Below, piece by piece: positions 1-10,749 of a stretch of 64,000 nucleotides of DNA. The stretch spans positions 2,666,001 through 2,730,000 of the forward strand of contig NZ_CP072425.1 of the NCBI RefSeq assembly GCF_017742995.1, in the 5' to 3' direction. The stretch comes from Pseudoalteromonas viridis. Its GTDB lineage: Bacteria; Pseudomonadota; Gammaproteobacteria; Enterobacterales; Alteromonadaceae. The notes below the pieces were generated by a model. It searched no databases and was not told the origin of the DNA. It was given only the letters and a program-made list of their open reading frames with translations. Each line of letters starts with the position of its first letter. Position 1 is the first letter of the stretch. A program made the position numbers and the translations under genes.

Positions 1-912
1 AAGCTATATGGGGAACAGGAGGACTATGAATCTCTGACTGCGAGAAACAGCGTTAATTATTTTGGTGCTACCCGTTTACTGGCATTGGATCCCACAACGA
101 CTGCACAGCTTAAGCAACTGCCGATATTTGATATGAAACTTGGGTATCACAGCCGACAAGCCTATCAGGAAAGGTTAGCGCAGGATAATATACCAGAGCC
201 CCATTACCTTTATCCTGACAGTGAAAAAGGTGTACAGGCTTGGGTGGACCTATTGGTCAATAAAATAGAAAAAGCTGGAGTACGTATTGTTACCGGGCAG
301 CAAATAACCGCGATGAACCAAGAAGGTAATAGAATCTCGCAGGTAAGCCTTGGAGAGCAAGAAGTACTGGATTGTGACTTTATTTACTGGAGTGCTCCGC
401 CGGTATTCGCTTTAAAATTGTTAGGTGACTATACCAGCACAAGCAGGCCCAGATTTAGAACAGCGAATATTTTTCATTACACGTTTGACAAGCCAATTAG
501 CAATACGCAATCACATTACTTATGGGTGTGGGATCCAGAGACACCGATATTCCGAATTACACTGTACGGTAATATCAACTCAGCCAGAGCAAATTCTCTC
601 TCTGCTGAAGTGCTGAGTGATAAAGAGGAAGCTGTTTCGATAGGTGACGAGCAGATCTTGGCCGATCTTATCAAAATGGGGTTGATAGATGCGTCTGCAC
701 GTGTTGTCTCTAATACGCGGCAAATAATCCACCATACTTTCCCTGTGCCCACGTTTGACTTTCAACAGAATGTTACCAGCCAATATGAGCAGCTGCACCA
801 GCAAGCAGACAACCTGGTCATATCAGGCAGGTTTAGTGGTCACTATTGGTTACTAAACGATATATTGAACAATACATATGAGAGCATTAATGCCCTGTTT
901 GGTAAACAGTGA
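1..912 (+). CDS. FAD/NAD(P)-dependent amine-oxidase-like oxidoreductase, C-terminal part (5' end outside window)
   Basis: The reading frame is open from base 1 and stops at 912, so only the C-terminal part of about 303 residues is present. The fold looks like the substrate half plus the last FAD segment of the protoporphyrinogen-oxidase/amine-oxidase group: a GVQAW segment resembling the family's GG-W-L motif, a stretch leading to FIYWSAPP (where these enzymes test whether a substrate is bound), and a terminal ISGRFSGHYWLLNDIL that resembles the FAD-closing segment. Homologues are common in surface-sugar loci beside pse genes, but their substrates are mostly unknown. It is followed by, and overlaps, the PseG-like gene, which implies co-transcription. 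The N-terminal Rossmann motif is not in the window, so the family call is moderate. Confidence 0.65.
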   Translation, partial: KLYGEQEDYESLTARNSVNYFGATRLLALDPTTTAQLKQLPIFDMKLGYHSRQAYQERLAQDNIPEPHYLYPDSEKGVQAWVDLLVNKIEKAGVRIVTGQQITAMNQEGNRISQVSLGEQEVLDCDFIYWSAPPVFALKLLGDYTSTSRPRFRTANIFHYTFDKPISNTQSHYLWVWDPETPIFRITLYGNINSARANSLSAEVLSDKEEAVSIGDEQILADLIKMGLIDASARVVSNTRQIIHHTFPVPTFDFQQNVTSQYEQLHQQADNLVISGRFSGHYWLLNDILNNTYESINALFGKQ

Positions 913-1882
913 TAATCATTTAGTGATCGTCTGCGATGCTAATACGGAAGTAGGCCTCGGTCACTTTTCTCGGTGTTTCACAATTGCCCAAGCTTTGATG
1001 TCAAGAAATCAAGACCTGACAGTCAGCTTTTTCGGCAATTTTAATGATTTTGCTATCAAGAAGCTGGAAAAAGCGCAAATAAGCTATAGCCAACAGTTAC
1101 CACTTCACAGAGGCTATTCAATTCTAGTAGACGGCTATCAGCACAATGAGCAATCGTTGCAGGCGTTGGCCCAACATGGAAAGTACTTGTTCGTAATAGA
1201 TGACTTTGACGTATACAACTTTGCTTGTGTAGATCTGATTATTAATTTTCGCTTTGGTGCTGAAAGGCTGATAGACAATAGTAGTAAACATTGCTTAGGT
1301 TTAACTTTTTTCCCATTTCAGCCACAATTCATTCCAGTACGAAAAAAGCGAATGCAGACTCCAAATCGTGAGATTAAACAGATCCTGGTTGTCGTTGGCG
1401 GCAGCGACAGGTATGACGTTGCCACTAAACTGCTTATCGCACTGGATGAAGTGGTATCAGGATGTCAAATTACTTTGTTAGGGGAGCACCCCCAGCTGCC
1501 GGCATTGACACACAACTCAATTGTCCTTCATCCCTTTGTGGAGGACATGGCAGCCTATTACAGCAGTGCTGATATTGTACTTTGTGGAGGAGGGTTGGTG
1601 AAATATGAGTCGGGCTTTTGTCTGGTTGCCAATGCCGCATTAGCGCAAACTCCGGAGCAGCAACTTGACACGCAAATTCTGGCAAGAAGCCAGCTCAGTT
1701 ATGATCTTGGATTGGCGTCTGAGTTAGATTTAAATAGTGACGTACTCAAAGTGAAGTTAAAAGCGTTTCTTCATCCTGAGCAGTTACAATCTCAGTTCGA
1801 GAGTATGCGTTACCACTACGACACCGACTCGACACATAATTTAGTTAGTAAGATTCTGGAGTTAATTCATGTCAAAACTTGA
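890..1882 (+). CDS. pseG: PseG-like nucleotide-sugar hydrolase/glycosyltransferase-fold protein
   Basis: This 330-residue protein begins with a segment equivalent to the PseG signature: CDANTEVGLGHFSRC matches the family pattern RxDxxxxxGxGHxxRC, including the GxGH histidine. PseG removes UDP from UDP-2,4-diacetamido-2,4,6-trideoxy-altrose in CMP-pseudaminic acid synthesis and has a two-lobe GT-B fold. The second lobe appears here as QILVVVGGSD followed by SSADIVLCGGG. The first arginine of the signature is a cysteine here, and the C-terminal half is divergent, so the substrate may differ. The start at 890 is chosen because GAGAG at 880-884 is well spaced; an ATG at 878 has no such site. It overlaps both neighbours. 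With pseB and pseC in the same window the PseG assignment is plausible. Confidence 0.7.
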   Translation: MPCLVNSDNHLVIVCDANTEVGLGHFSRCFTIAQALMSRNQDLTVSFFGNFNDFAIKKLEKAQISYSQQLPLHRGYSILVDGYQHNEQSLQALAQHGKYLFVIDDFDVYNFACVDLIINFRFGAERLIDNSSKHCLGLTFFPFQPQFIPVRKKRMQTPNREIKQILVVVGGSDRYDVATKLLIALDEVVSGCQITLLGEHPQLPALTHNSIVLHPFVEDMAAYYSSADIVLCGGGLVKYESGFCLVANAALAQTPEQQLDTQILARSQLSYDLGLASELDLNSDVLKVKLKAFLHPEQLQSQFESMRYHYDTDSTHNLVSKILELIHVKT

Positions 1883-2540
1883 ACTCAGAAAGCAGGCATG
1901 GCATCAACAGGCAACCAGCGAAGACGAAAAGCAGCAAGTAGGGCGTTTGGTCGACGATGAAGCGTGGTCAAAGTTGGTCAATAATGTAAATACCAGCCTG
2001 GAGTTGACGGGCAAGCAGACGATATTAGATGTTGGTTGCGGGAATGGCTATTTACTGTCACAGCTTAATGTCGATAAAACATCAATGTATGGTGTGGACT
2101 TTGCTGAAAATATGGTAGTAGAAGCGAAAAAGCGCCTGATAGCTTCGCAAGTATGTCAAAGTGAAGCACATATTATCCCCTTTGATTGCCGTTTTGAGCG
2201 CATCCTTTGTTATAGCATTTTTCATTACTTTCCTTCGCTGGAGTATGCTGAGCATGTTATCGAAGAGTTCATTCGGGTTGCAAAACCTGGTGCCATCATT
2301 CTGCTCGGCGATTTGTTGGACAAGCAATTTGAACAGCAGATAAAAGAAGGGAGTGACATGAACATTGAGAAGCAGCTCCCCATAATTCATCGATACTCAC
2401 AATGGCTGTTCATTGATATCGAGGGGCTGTCAAGGCAACTACTTAAGCATAGTGCTATTTCATCGGTAGAAATACTTACTCAACCAGAAGAGTTTAAGCT
2501 CTCGTGGTATAGGAAGGATATGAAAATTTGTTTAGTGTGA
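1869..2540 (+). CDS. Class I SAM-dependent methyltransferase
   Basis: The 223-residue protein has the class I methyltransferase motif I TILDVGCGNGYLL near residue 51, an acidic end of strand two (YGVDFAENM), and a motif IV/post-IV region ERILCYSIFHYFPS followed by AKPGAIILLGD. These bind S-adenosylmethionine in a Rossmann-like fold. The acceptor is unknown; in this locus a sugar, sugar nucleotide or flagellin glycan is the natural guess. The start overlaps the preceding gene by 14 bases and has GGAG at 1858-1861. The 3' end overlaps the aminotransferase gene. Cytoplasmic; no membrane segments. Confidence 0.75.
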   Translation: MSKLELRKQAWHQQATSEDEKQQVGRLVDDEAWSKLVNNVNTSLELTGKQTILDVGCGNGYLLSQLNVDKTSMYGVDFAENMVVEAKKRLIASQVCQSEAHIIPFDCRFERILCYSIFHYFPSLEYAEHVIEEFIRVAKPGAIILLGDLLDKQFEQQIKEGSDMNIEKQLPIIHRYSQWLFIDIEGLSRQLLKHSAISSVEILTQPEEFKLSWYRKDMKICLV

Positions 2541-3460
2541 CCTTATCTCGATATTTTGGCATGCCTGATGTGCTGCTAACCAGTTCAGGTAGCGCAGCTA
2601 TTATAGTGGCACTGAAAGCGAATGAAATACCCCAAGGCAGTGAGGTTATTATCCCTGCTAGTTGCTGCCCAATTGTACTTTTTACTTTGCAATTAGCTGG
2701 CTACAAACCTGTTTTAGCGGATGTAGAGGTAGCGACTCTGAATTGCAGTGCAGCCAATATAGCTGCACGGCTAAACGATAAAACTGGCGCCATCCTTGCT
2801 GTTCACGGATATGGTGGACCTTGTGACATTGAAGCGATTATGCAGCTTGGCAAGCTGCATGGCGTCACTGTGATTGAAGACGCCTGTCTTGCTTATGGAG
2901 GCATGCTCAATGGAATACCACTTGGTGGGATAGCCGATACAACGGTACTTAGTTTTGGGTATGACAAACCGATTGCATTTGGGTATGGCGGTGCCGTATT
3001 GTTTCGGGATCAAGGCGCAGCGACGCGGGCGCTGGCATATTTGAATGAAAATACCCTGCTCCGATTTTGTCAGCATCAGGATGTAAGTGTATTACATGAG
3101 TTGTTTTTACAGCTACCTGAATTTACCCAGCAGCGGCTTGAGAACATATTATTGGTGAAACAGACGATAAACACCCCCTTGTTTAGCCACCCCGAAGCGC
3201 AGCCTGATACACCTTTCTGGCGTTACCCTCTGCTAATGACCATAGATAGGAGAGATGATTTCATTAACTATGCGCGCCAACGCGAAATGGTTTTCACAAC
3301 TCACTATCAGAGTTTAGGTGCTCTGATGACCATGAGTGATGTTGACAACGCTGACTTTATAGCAAAGCGAGTGATTAACCTATTTGTGAGAGCTGAAACA
3401 CGACCTCAGCAGTTATTGGATATGATAGATATTGTGAATGAGTATCGCTATGAATCCTAA
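2528..3460 (+). CDS. DegT/DnrJ/EryC1-type aminotransferase, short at the N-terminus
   Basis: The protein follows the PLP-dependent sugar aminotransferase pattern: LLTSSGSAAIIVAL (phosphate-binding region), IEDACLAYGG (the aspartate under the PLP ring), and SFGYDKPIAFGYGGA, where the lysine is at the Schiff-base position and the GYGG matches the usual GEGG. These enzymes transfer an amino group to a 3- or 4-keto sugar nucleotide. At about 310 residues it is shorter than the usual 370-390; roughly the first 40 residues seen in PseC of this window have no counterpart. There is an in-frame stop at 2510-2512, so the gene cannot extend upstream. The start is TTG 2528 or GTG 2537, both overlapping or abutting the methyltransferase. 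It may be a divergent enzyme rather than a true sugar aminotransferase. Confidence 0.7.
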   Translation: MFSVTLSRYFGMPDVLLTSSGSAAIIVALKANEIPQGSEVIIPASCCPIVLFTLQLAGYKPVLADVEVATLNCSAANIAARLNDKTGAILAVHGYGGPCDIEAIMQLGKLHGVTVIEDACLAYGGMLNGIPLGGIADTTVLSFGYDKPIAFGYGGAVLFRDQGAATRALAYLNENTLLRFCQHQDVSVLHELFLQLPEFTQQRLENILLVKQTINTPLFSHPEAQPDTPFWRYPLLMTIDRRDDFINYARQREMVFTTHYQSLGALMTMSDVDNADFIAKRVINLFVRAETRPQQLLDMIDIVNEYRYES

Positions 3461-4082
3461 TGAGTTAAGGCGTTACTATCAGGAACGCTACAAGCAGTTT
3501 GGCAACGATCCGGCATCAGTTCAGCATGTTTCTAAGGCATCACAAGACGCTAGGTTTAGGATTATTCAGCAATATATGGATAAGGAAGCGAGTATATTGG
3601 ACCTTGGATGTGGTCTAGGTGATATGCTCAAGTACATCCGTATGAACGGACATACAGGTTGTTATTTGGGGTGTGACTTTGTACCTGAGTTTATTGAGAG
3701 TGCGCTAAGCACATTGAACTGGGATAAAAAATCTCAGTTCAGAGTATTCGATATTGAAGCCGATACACTACCCGGGGGATATGACTTTATTGTGATGAGT
3801 GGCATATTTAACAACCGCTTAGAGAATAACGAGGCTTTTCTGTATAACACGTTGAAAAAAACGTTTGCCAGTGCCAATAAAGGCGTCATTTTTAACTTAC
3901 TATCAACTTATGTCGAGTTTGAAGATCCAGAGCTGTTTTACATCAGCCCGCTTGATGTTTTTGATTTTTGCAAACGTCAACTCACTCCATACGTTACGCT
4001 GAAGCATAACTATGTTACAAAGCCGGGTGGGTTTCCTTACGAATATACTATGGTACTACACAAAGATGGAGAGGGCGCATGA
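3438..4082 (+). CDS. Class I SAM-dependent methyltransferase (second)
   Basis: A 214-residue Rossmann-like methyltransferase with motif I SILDLGCGLGDML near residue 52, an acidic residue after GCDFVPEFI, and FDFIVMSG-like motif IV (YDFIVMSGIFNN). It does not resemble the other methyltransferase of the cluster beyond the SAM site, so it is not a recent duplicate. The N-terminus NELRRYYQERYKQFG is found in methyltransferases of glycan loci. It overlaps the aminotransferase by 23 bases and the WbqC-like gene by 4 bases (ATGA), which suggests translational coupling. An ATG at 3450 is an alternative start. The acceptor molecule is unknown. Confidence 0.75.
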   Translation: MSIAMNPNELRRYYQERYKQFGNDPASVQHVSKASQDARFRIIQQYMDKEASILDLGCGLGDMLKYIRMNGHTGCYLGCDFVPEFIESALSTLNWDKKSQFRVFDIEADTLPGGYDFIVMSGIFNNRLENNEAFLYNTLKKTFASANKGVIFNLLSTYVEFEDPELFYISPLDVFDFCKRQLTPYVTLKHNYVTKPGGFPYEYTMVLHKDGEGA

Positions 4083-4789
4083 TACTGGCCGTAATGCAAC
4101 CTACTTATATTCCTTGGATGGGGTATTTTGATTTGATTCGCAGCTCAGATAAGTTTGTGTTTCTGGATGACGTTAAGCTCGAAAAAAGTAGCTGGCACGT
4201 TAGGAATAGAATCAGAGGCGCACACGGTGAGATAATGCTTAGCCAGGTGGTTGCGACTCCAGAAGGCCGAATGTCGAGCAGGATTAATACGACAGAGTTC
4301 AAACCCGGGAACCCGTGGCGACGTAAACATCTAAAAGCAATTGCAATGAGCTATGCGAAAACCCCTTATTATAAAGCGTATTACTCTGAGCTGGAACATT
4401 ACATACTAAATGGCAGTCATAACCTGGCGGAGTTCAATATAGGTCTGATTAAGTTGCTGATGAATCTCCTTAAAATAGATACACCCACAATTAGGATGTC
4501 TGAACTTGGCGATATCCCAGGTGCAAAAGACGTTAGATTACGCAATTTGTGTTTGCACTTGGGTGCAAATGTTTACCTGTCCCCTGCTGGTGCGCGGGAC
4601 TACATCGAGCAAGAAATTCCAGGAGGGGAGATTGCGAAGGCTGGCGTAGAAGTTCGTTATCAGCACTTTGAGCACCCAGTGTATCAGCAGGCATATCAGC
4701 CATTCATTTCCCATTTGGGGGTAATTGATGCGCTGTTTAACTTGGGGCAGGAAAATACGTTGGCAGCTCTGAAAGAAGGTGGCAAGTAA
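4079..4789 (+). CDS. WbqC-like family protein
   Basis: The 236-residue protein starts with AVMQPTYIPWMGYFDLI and continues with FLDDVKLEKSSWHVRNRI, which is the characteristic opening of the WbqC-like family. Members sit in O-antigen, capsule and flagellar glycan clusters and are thought to act on sugar nucleotides, possibly as acyl or glycyl transferases, but no reaction is firmly established. No signal peptide or membrane helix is visible, so it should be cytoplasmic. It is the last gene of the plus-strand sugar operon and overlaps the upstream methyltransferase by 4 bases. It converges on the aldo/keto reductase with only 45 bases between. Confidence 0.85.
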   Translation: MILAVMQPTYIPWMGYFDLIRSSDKFVFLDDVKLEKSSWHVRNRIRGAHGEIMLSQVVATPEGRMSSRINTTEFKPGNPWRRKHLKAIAMSYAKTPYYKAYYSELEHYILNGSHNLAEFNIGLIKLLMNLLKIDTPTIRMSELGDIPGAKDVRLRNLCLHLGANVYLSPAGARDYIEQEIPGGEIAKAGVEVRYQHFEHPVYQQAYQPFISHLGVIDALFNLGQENTLAALKEGGK

Positions 4790-4813
4790 CCACAATGCCA
4801 CAATGCCACCATG
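4790..4813. repeat. Three tandem 8-base units between convergent genes
   Basis: CCACAATG occurs at 4790-4797 and 4798-4805, followed by the one-mismatch copy CCACCATG at 4806-4813. The repeat lies directly after the WbqC-like stop codon in the 45-base gap between two convergent operons. It may be replication slippage; no function is evident. Confidence 0.6.
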
Positions 4814-4834
4814 TTGCAAGGGCAGGTGAGTTGG

Positions 4835-5715
4835 TTAGCATTGCCAGTTGGCAGGGTTAGTTAGGTTTGCATCTTCAATACTTAGGTCTGGCAGGTTTTG
4901 GGTATCGAGAGACTGCGCAATTTCATAATGAGCAATTAACTGTTCAAGCTCGTGATGTGAATTCACACCAACCACTAACTTGTCGATGTGTGGTTCTCTC
5001 AAAACATACGCCATCGCTAAAGCGGAAGGCGGAACTTTAAATGCCTGAGCTAATTGAGCGAATGTCAAAATCTGCTTTTTCCAGGGCGAAAAGTAGTTGG
5101 GAATGGCATCTGGTTTCATCAACAACAGCCCTTGCAAAAAACATGAACGAGCGTGCACTTCGATTTGATTGTCCTTACACTGTTGAACAAAACTGGGATG
5201 TTTAAAGTGTGTATCAAAACAATTAAATGGTATTTGCACTAGGTCGACATACCGGTTTAACAATAAATCACTAATCGGATCGTGACCATACAGAGAAATA
5301 CCTGTTTTTAATATGTTGCCCTGAGATTTTTGCTCGAGCAGGGCATCGCACAGTTGGTTTGCTCCTTGCTTCAACAGATCCGAAGCTTGGTGAAACAACA
5401 TGCCGTACAATCGAGCTTGTTTCAGGTCAACAAAGGACTGTTCGATGTAATCTAAATATACCTGGATAGCTTGCTGGTCAAACTGTTCCCCTGCAAACGG
5501 TGGTAACTTAGTGACAATCTGCGCGTGATTTGTCAGATGTTTCAAGCGGCCAAGAACGGAATGGCTCTCGCCATATGCAATGGCTGTATCGAGGCAATGG
5601 ATCCCGCTTTTTTGTGCCAGTGCAAGTATTGCCTCGGCCTCCTCAAAGCTAGGTTGCCCTGAAATATTGCTGACCCCATAATTCAGACCTAACTGCACGG
5701 TCCCCAAAGCAAGTT

Positions 5716-5719
<4 letters not shown>
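4835..5719 (-). CDS. Aldo/keto reductase family protein
   Basis: The 294-residue protein has the aldo/keto reductase hallmarks: LALGTVQLGLNYGV at the N-terminus, CLDTAIAYGES with the catalytic Asp and Tyr, QIVTKL for the lysine strand, and a C-terminal ALAMAYVLREPHIDKLVVGVNS that forms the NADPH-binding end of the barrel. Such enzymes reduce carbonyls with NADPH. Homologues lie inside nonulosonic-acid and O-antigen clusters, where a sugar or modifying group is the likely substrate; some have been proposed to act in legionaminic or pseudaminic acid tailoring. The start codon overlaps the pseC stop by 4 bases, so it is the third gene of the pseB-pseC operon. Confidence 0.85.
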
Positions 5720-7973
<2,254 letters not shown>

Positions 7974-8092
7974 TCAGTTATGGAGTTTTTGCAGTAAATA
8001 TACAGAGACAGCTGTTCAATTTCTCACAATAGATGACTTTTTAAACATAAAGGAGTAAACTTTGTCTAAATAACACCTGATGGGGAGGCGTT

Positions 8093-8878
8093 ATGCAAAT
8101 CAAATCTCAGAGTAATAGTTTTTTTAATCAGGTTGATCAGACCAATAACAAGCTCAATCAACAGCTTGCCAGTGGTAAAAAGGTCAACTCAGCAGCAGAC
8201 GATGCGGCTGCACTGCAAATTATTAACCGGCTGACATCTCAGCAGGAAGGGTATAGTCAGTCTATCCGCAATGCTTATGACGGCATTTCTTATTCGCAAA
8301 CAACAGAATCTGCATTGTCTGGAGTCAATGATGCTGTGTCGCGGATCCGCGAATTGTCGATTCAAGCGGGTAATGGTGCACTGACAGATTCAGACAGACA
8401 AGCCTTACAGGACGAAGTGTCTCAGCTTCAGTCGCAGATCACCGATACCTTTGAAAACACCACCTTTGGTGGTCAGGCCTTGTTTGATGGCAACCAAACC
8501 AGCTTCCAGGTTGGGCCAGATGCCAATACAACACAAGGCTTTACAGCGTCGGACGGTAGCTTTGCCAATCCTATTCTGAGCGTTGATATTTCAACGCAGG
8601 CAGGTGCGCAAACGGCCATAGATGCGGCCGATCAGGTATCTGAAGCGCTGAATACGCAAAGAACGCAGCTGGGTGCCTTTGAGAATACCCTAAACAGCAC
8701 AATACGCGGTCTGGGCACGCAAAGAGACAATATCGCCGAAAGCCAAAGCCGGATCCAGGATACTGACTACGCTAGTGCGGTGGCAGAGCAAACAGCCAAT
8801 GATATTTTGTCTCAGGCATCAATTGCACTGCGAGGCCAGGCAAATCAGTCCGCTTCGTCGGTGTTGGGCTTACTGTAA
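8093..8878 (+). CDS. Short atypical flagellin
   Basis: A 261-residue protein with both conserved flagellin ends: N-terminal QQLASGKKVNSAADDAAALQIINRLTSQ and C-terminal DYASAVAEQTANDILSQASIALRGQANQ ending VLGLL. These form the D0/D1 coiled coils that polymerise in the filament. The central variable part is very short. The N-terminus is unusual: it starts MQIKSQSNSFFNQV and lacks about a dozen residues of the common VNTNxSSLTAQ-type opening. GGGGAGG just upstream is a strong ribosome binding site. The next gene is flrA; no flaG, fliD or fliS lies between, so this is probably a minor or divergent flagellin apart from the main filament locus. The adjacent pse genes suggest glycosylation. Confidence 0.88.
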   Translation: MQIKSQSNSFFNQVDQTNNKLNQQLASGKKVNSAADDAAALQIINRLTSQQEGYSQSIRNAYDGISYSQTTESALSGVNDAVSRIRELSIQAGNGALTDSDRQALQDEVSQLQSQITDTFENTTFGGQALFDGNQTSFQVGPDANTTQGFTASDGSFANPILSVDISTQAGAQTAIDAADQVSEALNTQRTQLGAFENTLNSTIRGLGTQRDNIAESQSRIQDTDYASAVAEQTANDILSQASIALRGQANQSASSVLGLL

Positions 8879-8900
8879 AGCCGTCACTCAGAACTAAATA

Positions 8901-8928
8901 AAGCCAGTGAACTTTCATTGGCTTTTTT
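8901..8928 (+). terminator. Rho-independent terminator after flagellin
   Basis: AAGCCAGTGAA at 8901-8911 pairs with TTCATTGGCTT at 8914-8924 (one G-T pair) and is followed by a run of six T. It lies 22 bases after the flagellin stop. Confidence 0.8.
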
Positions 8929-8983
8929 AATGCATTCATACTCTGAGCTGACCTTGTGTCGCTGAAAACCTGTTCAGGCAGAA

Positions 8984-9059
8984 GTACATCGCGCTGATCA
9001 AGACGACATAATCAGACGCCTTTTCGCGACTTCGCGTGTCCGTTCCTGATCAATGTACG
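8984..9059. repeat. Imperfect inverted repeat in the flagellin-flrA gap
   Basis: GTACAT and TGATCA, separated by CGCGC, lie at 8984-9000; the mirror copy TGATCAATGTAC lies at 9048-9059 without the five-base insert. Between them is CGCCTTTTCGCGACTTCGCG. The gap between flagellin and flrA (8879-9227) is about 350 bases and, apart from the flagellin terminator, this is the only structure seen. It may be a dispersed palindromic element; the copy number in the genome is unknown. Confidence 0.4.
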
Positions 9060-9227
9060 CGTGCTTCACTTTTCTTCGTTTTAATCCTTAAGTATTGATT
9101 TAGCGCATAGGCTGCGGCGTTTTTTTGGCGTTGATGTCAAAAACTTGCCACTTAGGTATTGCATCCCCATGTCACTGACTTACAATCATTACTATTGATG
9201 TAGACGAAGAAGTTTGACCTTGCGGGC

Positions 9228-10670
9228 ATGATTACGATCCTCGATAACAATAATAACAGAGCAACCGGACTGGCTGCGGCATTGAGTTTTGTCGGGCAGC
9301 CGGCACAGGTGATTGCAGAGCCGGAGTTTTCCTCCGATCTATTCAGCAATCTACAAGAGCCAGTGGTGATCCTGGGTGCTCTGTCACAGCACAATCATGA
9401 GGTGTTGATAAAATCATTGCCTGCAGTGCCATTTTTGCTGATTGGGGAGACCCTAAGGCCGCTGCTTTCCCTCGCCAATGTGATTGGTCTGATCACGGAA
9501 CCTTTTAGTCAGGAAGTGACTATGCAGCTGTTGCACGATTGTCAGCAGTATCTGCGTATGTTGCCGGGCAAGTCGACTCAGCTCAATGATGCTAAGTCGT
9601 TTGATGGCCTGGTAGGTGATACCAAAGCCGTTAAAGAAGTGCGCTTTTTAATCTCTCAGGTGGCTAAAACAGACGCCAATGTGTTGATCCTTGGCGAGTC
9701 CGGTACAGGTAAAGAGGTGGTCGCGCGCAATGTACACTTGCTGTCTAACCGTAACTCAGGCCCGTTTGTACCGGTTAACTGTGGTGCGATTCCCGGTGAG
9801 CTACTGGAAAGCGAGTTGTTTGGTCACGAGAAAGGCGCATTTACCGGCGCAATCTCGGCGCGTAAAGGGCGCTTTGAGTTGGCACAAGGCGGCACGCTGT
9901 TTCTCGACGAAATAGGCGATATGCCGTTGCAGATGCAGGTTAAGTTGCTACGTGTTTTGCAAGAGCGCAGTTATGAGCGCGTTGGCGGCACTAAGCCCAT
10001 TCAGGCAGATGTCAGGGTGATTGCAGCCACACACCGTAATTTGGAAATTATGATCGAAGAGGGTAAGTTCCGTGAGGATTTGTTCTACCGCCTCAATGTA
10101 TTTCCCATCGAGAACCCCTCGCTGCGTGAACGTGCTGATGATATTCCTCTGTTACTCAAAGAGTTACTGCGCCGTGTTGCAGAGCAGGGCGGCAGTTCAG
10201 TCAAATTCACCGACCGTGCAATTGATAGCCTAAAGGCACATAGCTGGCCTGGTAATATTCGTGAGCTGGCAAACCTGGTAGAACGCATGGCGATTATGTT
10301 TCCGGAAAAAGTGGTGGATGTCACAGACTTACCGGGTAAGTATCGTTACATAGAAGTCGAAGCCTACGAGCCTGAATATCCGGAAGAACTGCTTGAAAAA
10401 GATGTCTTTAACGAACTGTTCAGTGACGGATTTAGCGATTTTGAAGATGAAGAAGAATCACTTGAACAGAGCAGCGCAGAGACTGGTCTTGGGCTACTAC
10501 CAGATGAAGGGATAGAGCTAAAAGAGTATCTCGCAGACATGGAAATTAGCCTGATCACCCAGGCACTTGAGCGCTATGATTATGTGGTTGCCAGAGCTGC
10601 AGAGATTTTGGGTGTACGCCGTACCACGCTGGTCGAAAAAATGAAAAAATACAATCTAAACCGCGACTAG
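9228..10670 (+). CDS. flrA: Flagellar master regulator FlrA (FleQ), sigma-54-dependent activator
   Basis: A 480-residue enhancer-binding protein. The first about 115 residues form a degenerate receiver-like domain starting ITILDNNNN without an evident phosphorylation site. The AAA+ domain follows, with Walker A GESGTGKE near residue 155, the sigma-54 contact loop GAFTGA near 203, and [10 protein letters not shown] as Walker B. The C-terminal [26 protein letters not shown] is a Fis-type helix-turn-helix. FlrA/FleQ sits at the top of the polar flagellar cascade and responds to c-di-GMP and FlhG in studied species. An acidic insert ([12 protein letters not shown]) separates the AAA+ and DNA-binding parts. 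The ribosome binding site is weak, so the start is a little uncertain. Confidence 0.93.
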   Translation: MITILDNNNNRATGLAAALSFVGQPAQVIAEPEFSSDLFSNLQEPVVILGALSQHNHEVLIKSLPAVPFLLIGETLRPLLSLANVIGLITEPFSQEVTMQLLHDCQQYLRMLPGKSTQLNDAKSFDGLVGDTKAVKEVRFLISQVAKTDANVLILGESGTGKEVVARNVHLLSNRNSGPFVPVNCGAIPGELLESELFGHEKGAFTGAISARKGRFELAQGGTLFLDEIGDMPLQMQVKLLRVLQERSYERVGGTKPIQADVRVIAATHRNLEIMIEEGKFREDLFYRLNVFPIENPSLRERADDIPLLLKELLRRVAEQGGSSVKFTDRAIDSLKAHSWPGNIRELANLVERMAIMFPEKVVDVTDLPGKYRYIEVEAYEPEYPEELLEKDVFNELFSDGFSDFEDEEESLEQSSAETGLGLLPDEGIELKEYLADMEISLITQALERYDYVVARAAEILGVRRTTLVEKMKKYNLNRD

Positions 10671-10692
10671 CCATGGTGACAGGAAATGGACG

Positions 10693-10719
10693 AACGGCGC
10701 TTTGATAGCGCCGTTTTTT
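10693..10719 (+). terminator. Rho-independent terminator after flrA
   Basis: AACGGCGCT (10693-10701) and AGCGCCGTT (10707-10715) form a perfect 9-base-pair stem with loop TTGAT, then T-rich sequence. It separates flrA from the convergent tag gene. Confidence 0.88.
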
Positions 10720-10749
10720 ATGGTTTTGAGAAAGCAGCCTCTATGTATC

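Noticed and set aside
8055..8084. TAAACTTT followed 11 bases later by ACCTGATG, resembling a sigma-28 promoter of the flagellin gene
   Set aside because: The -10 part matches poorly and would place the transcript start inside or next to the ribosome binding site at 8081-8087.
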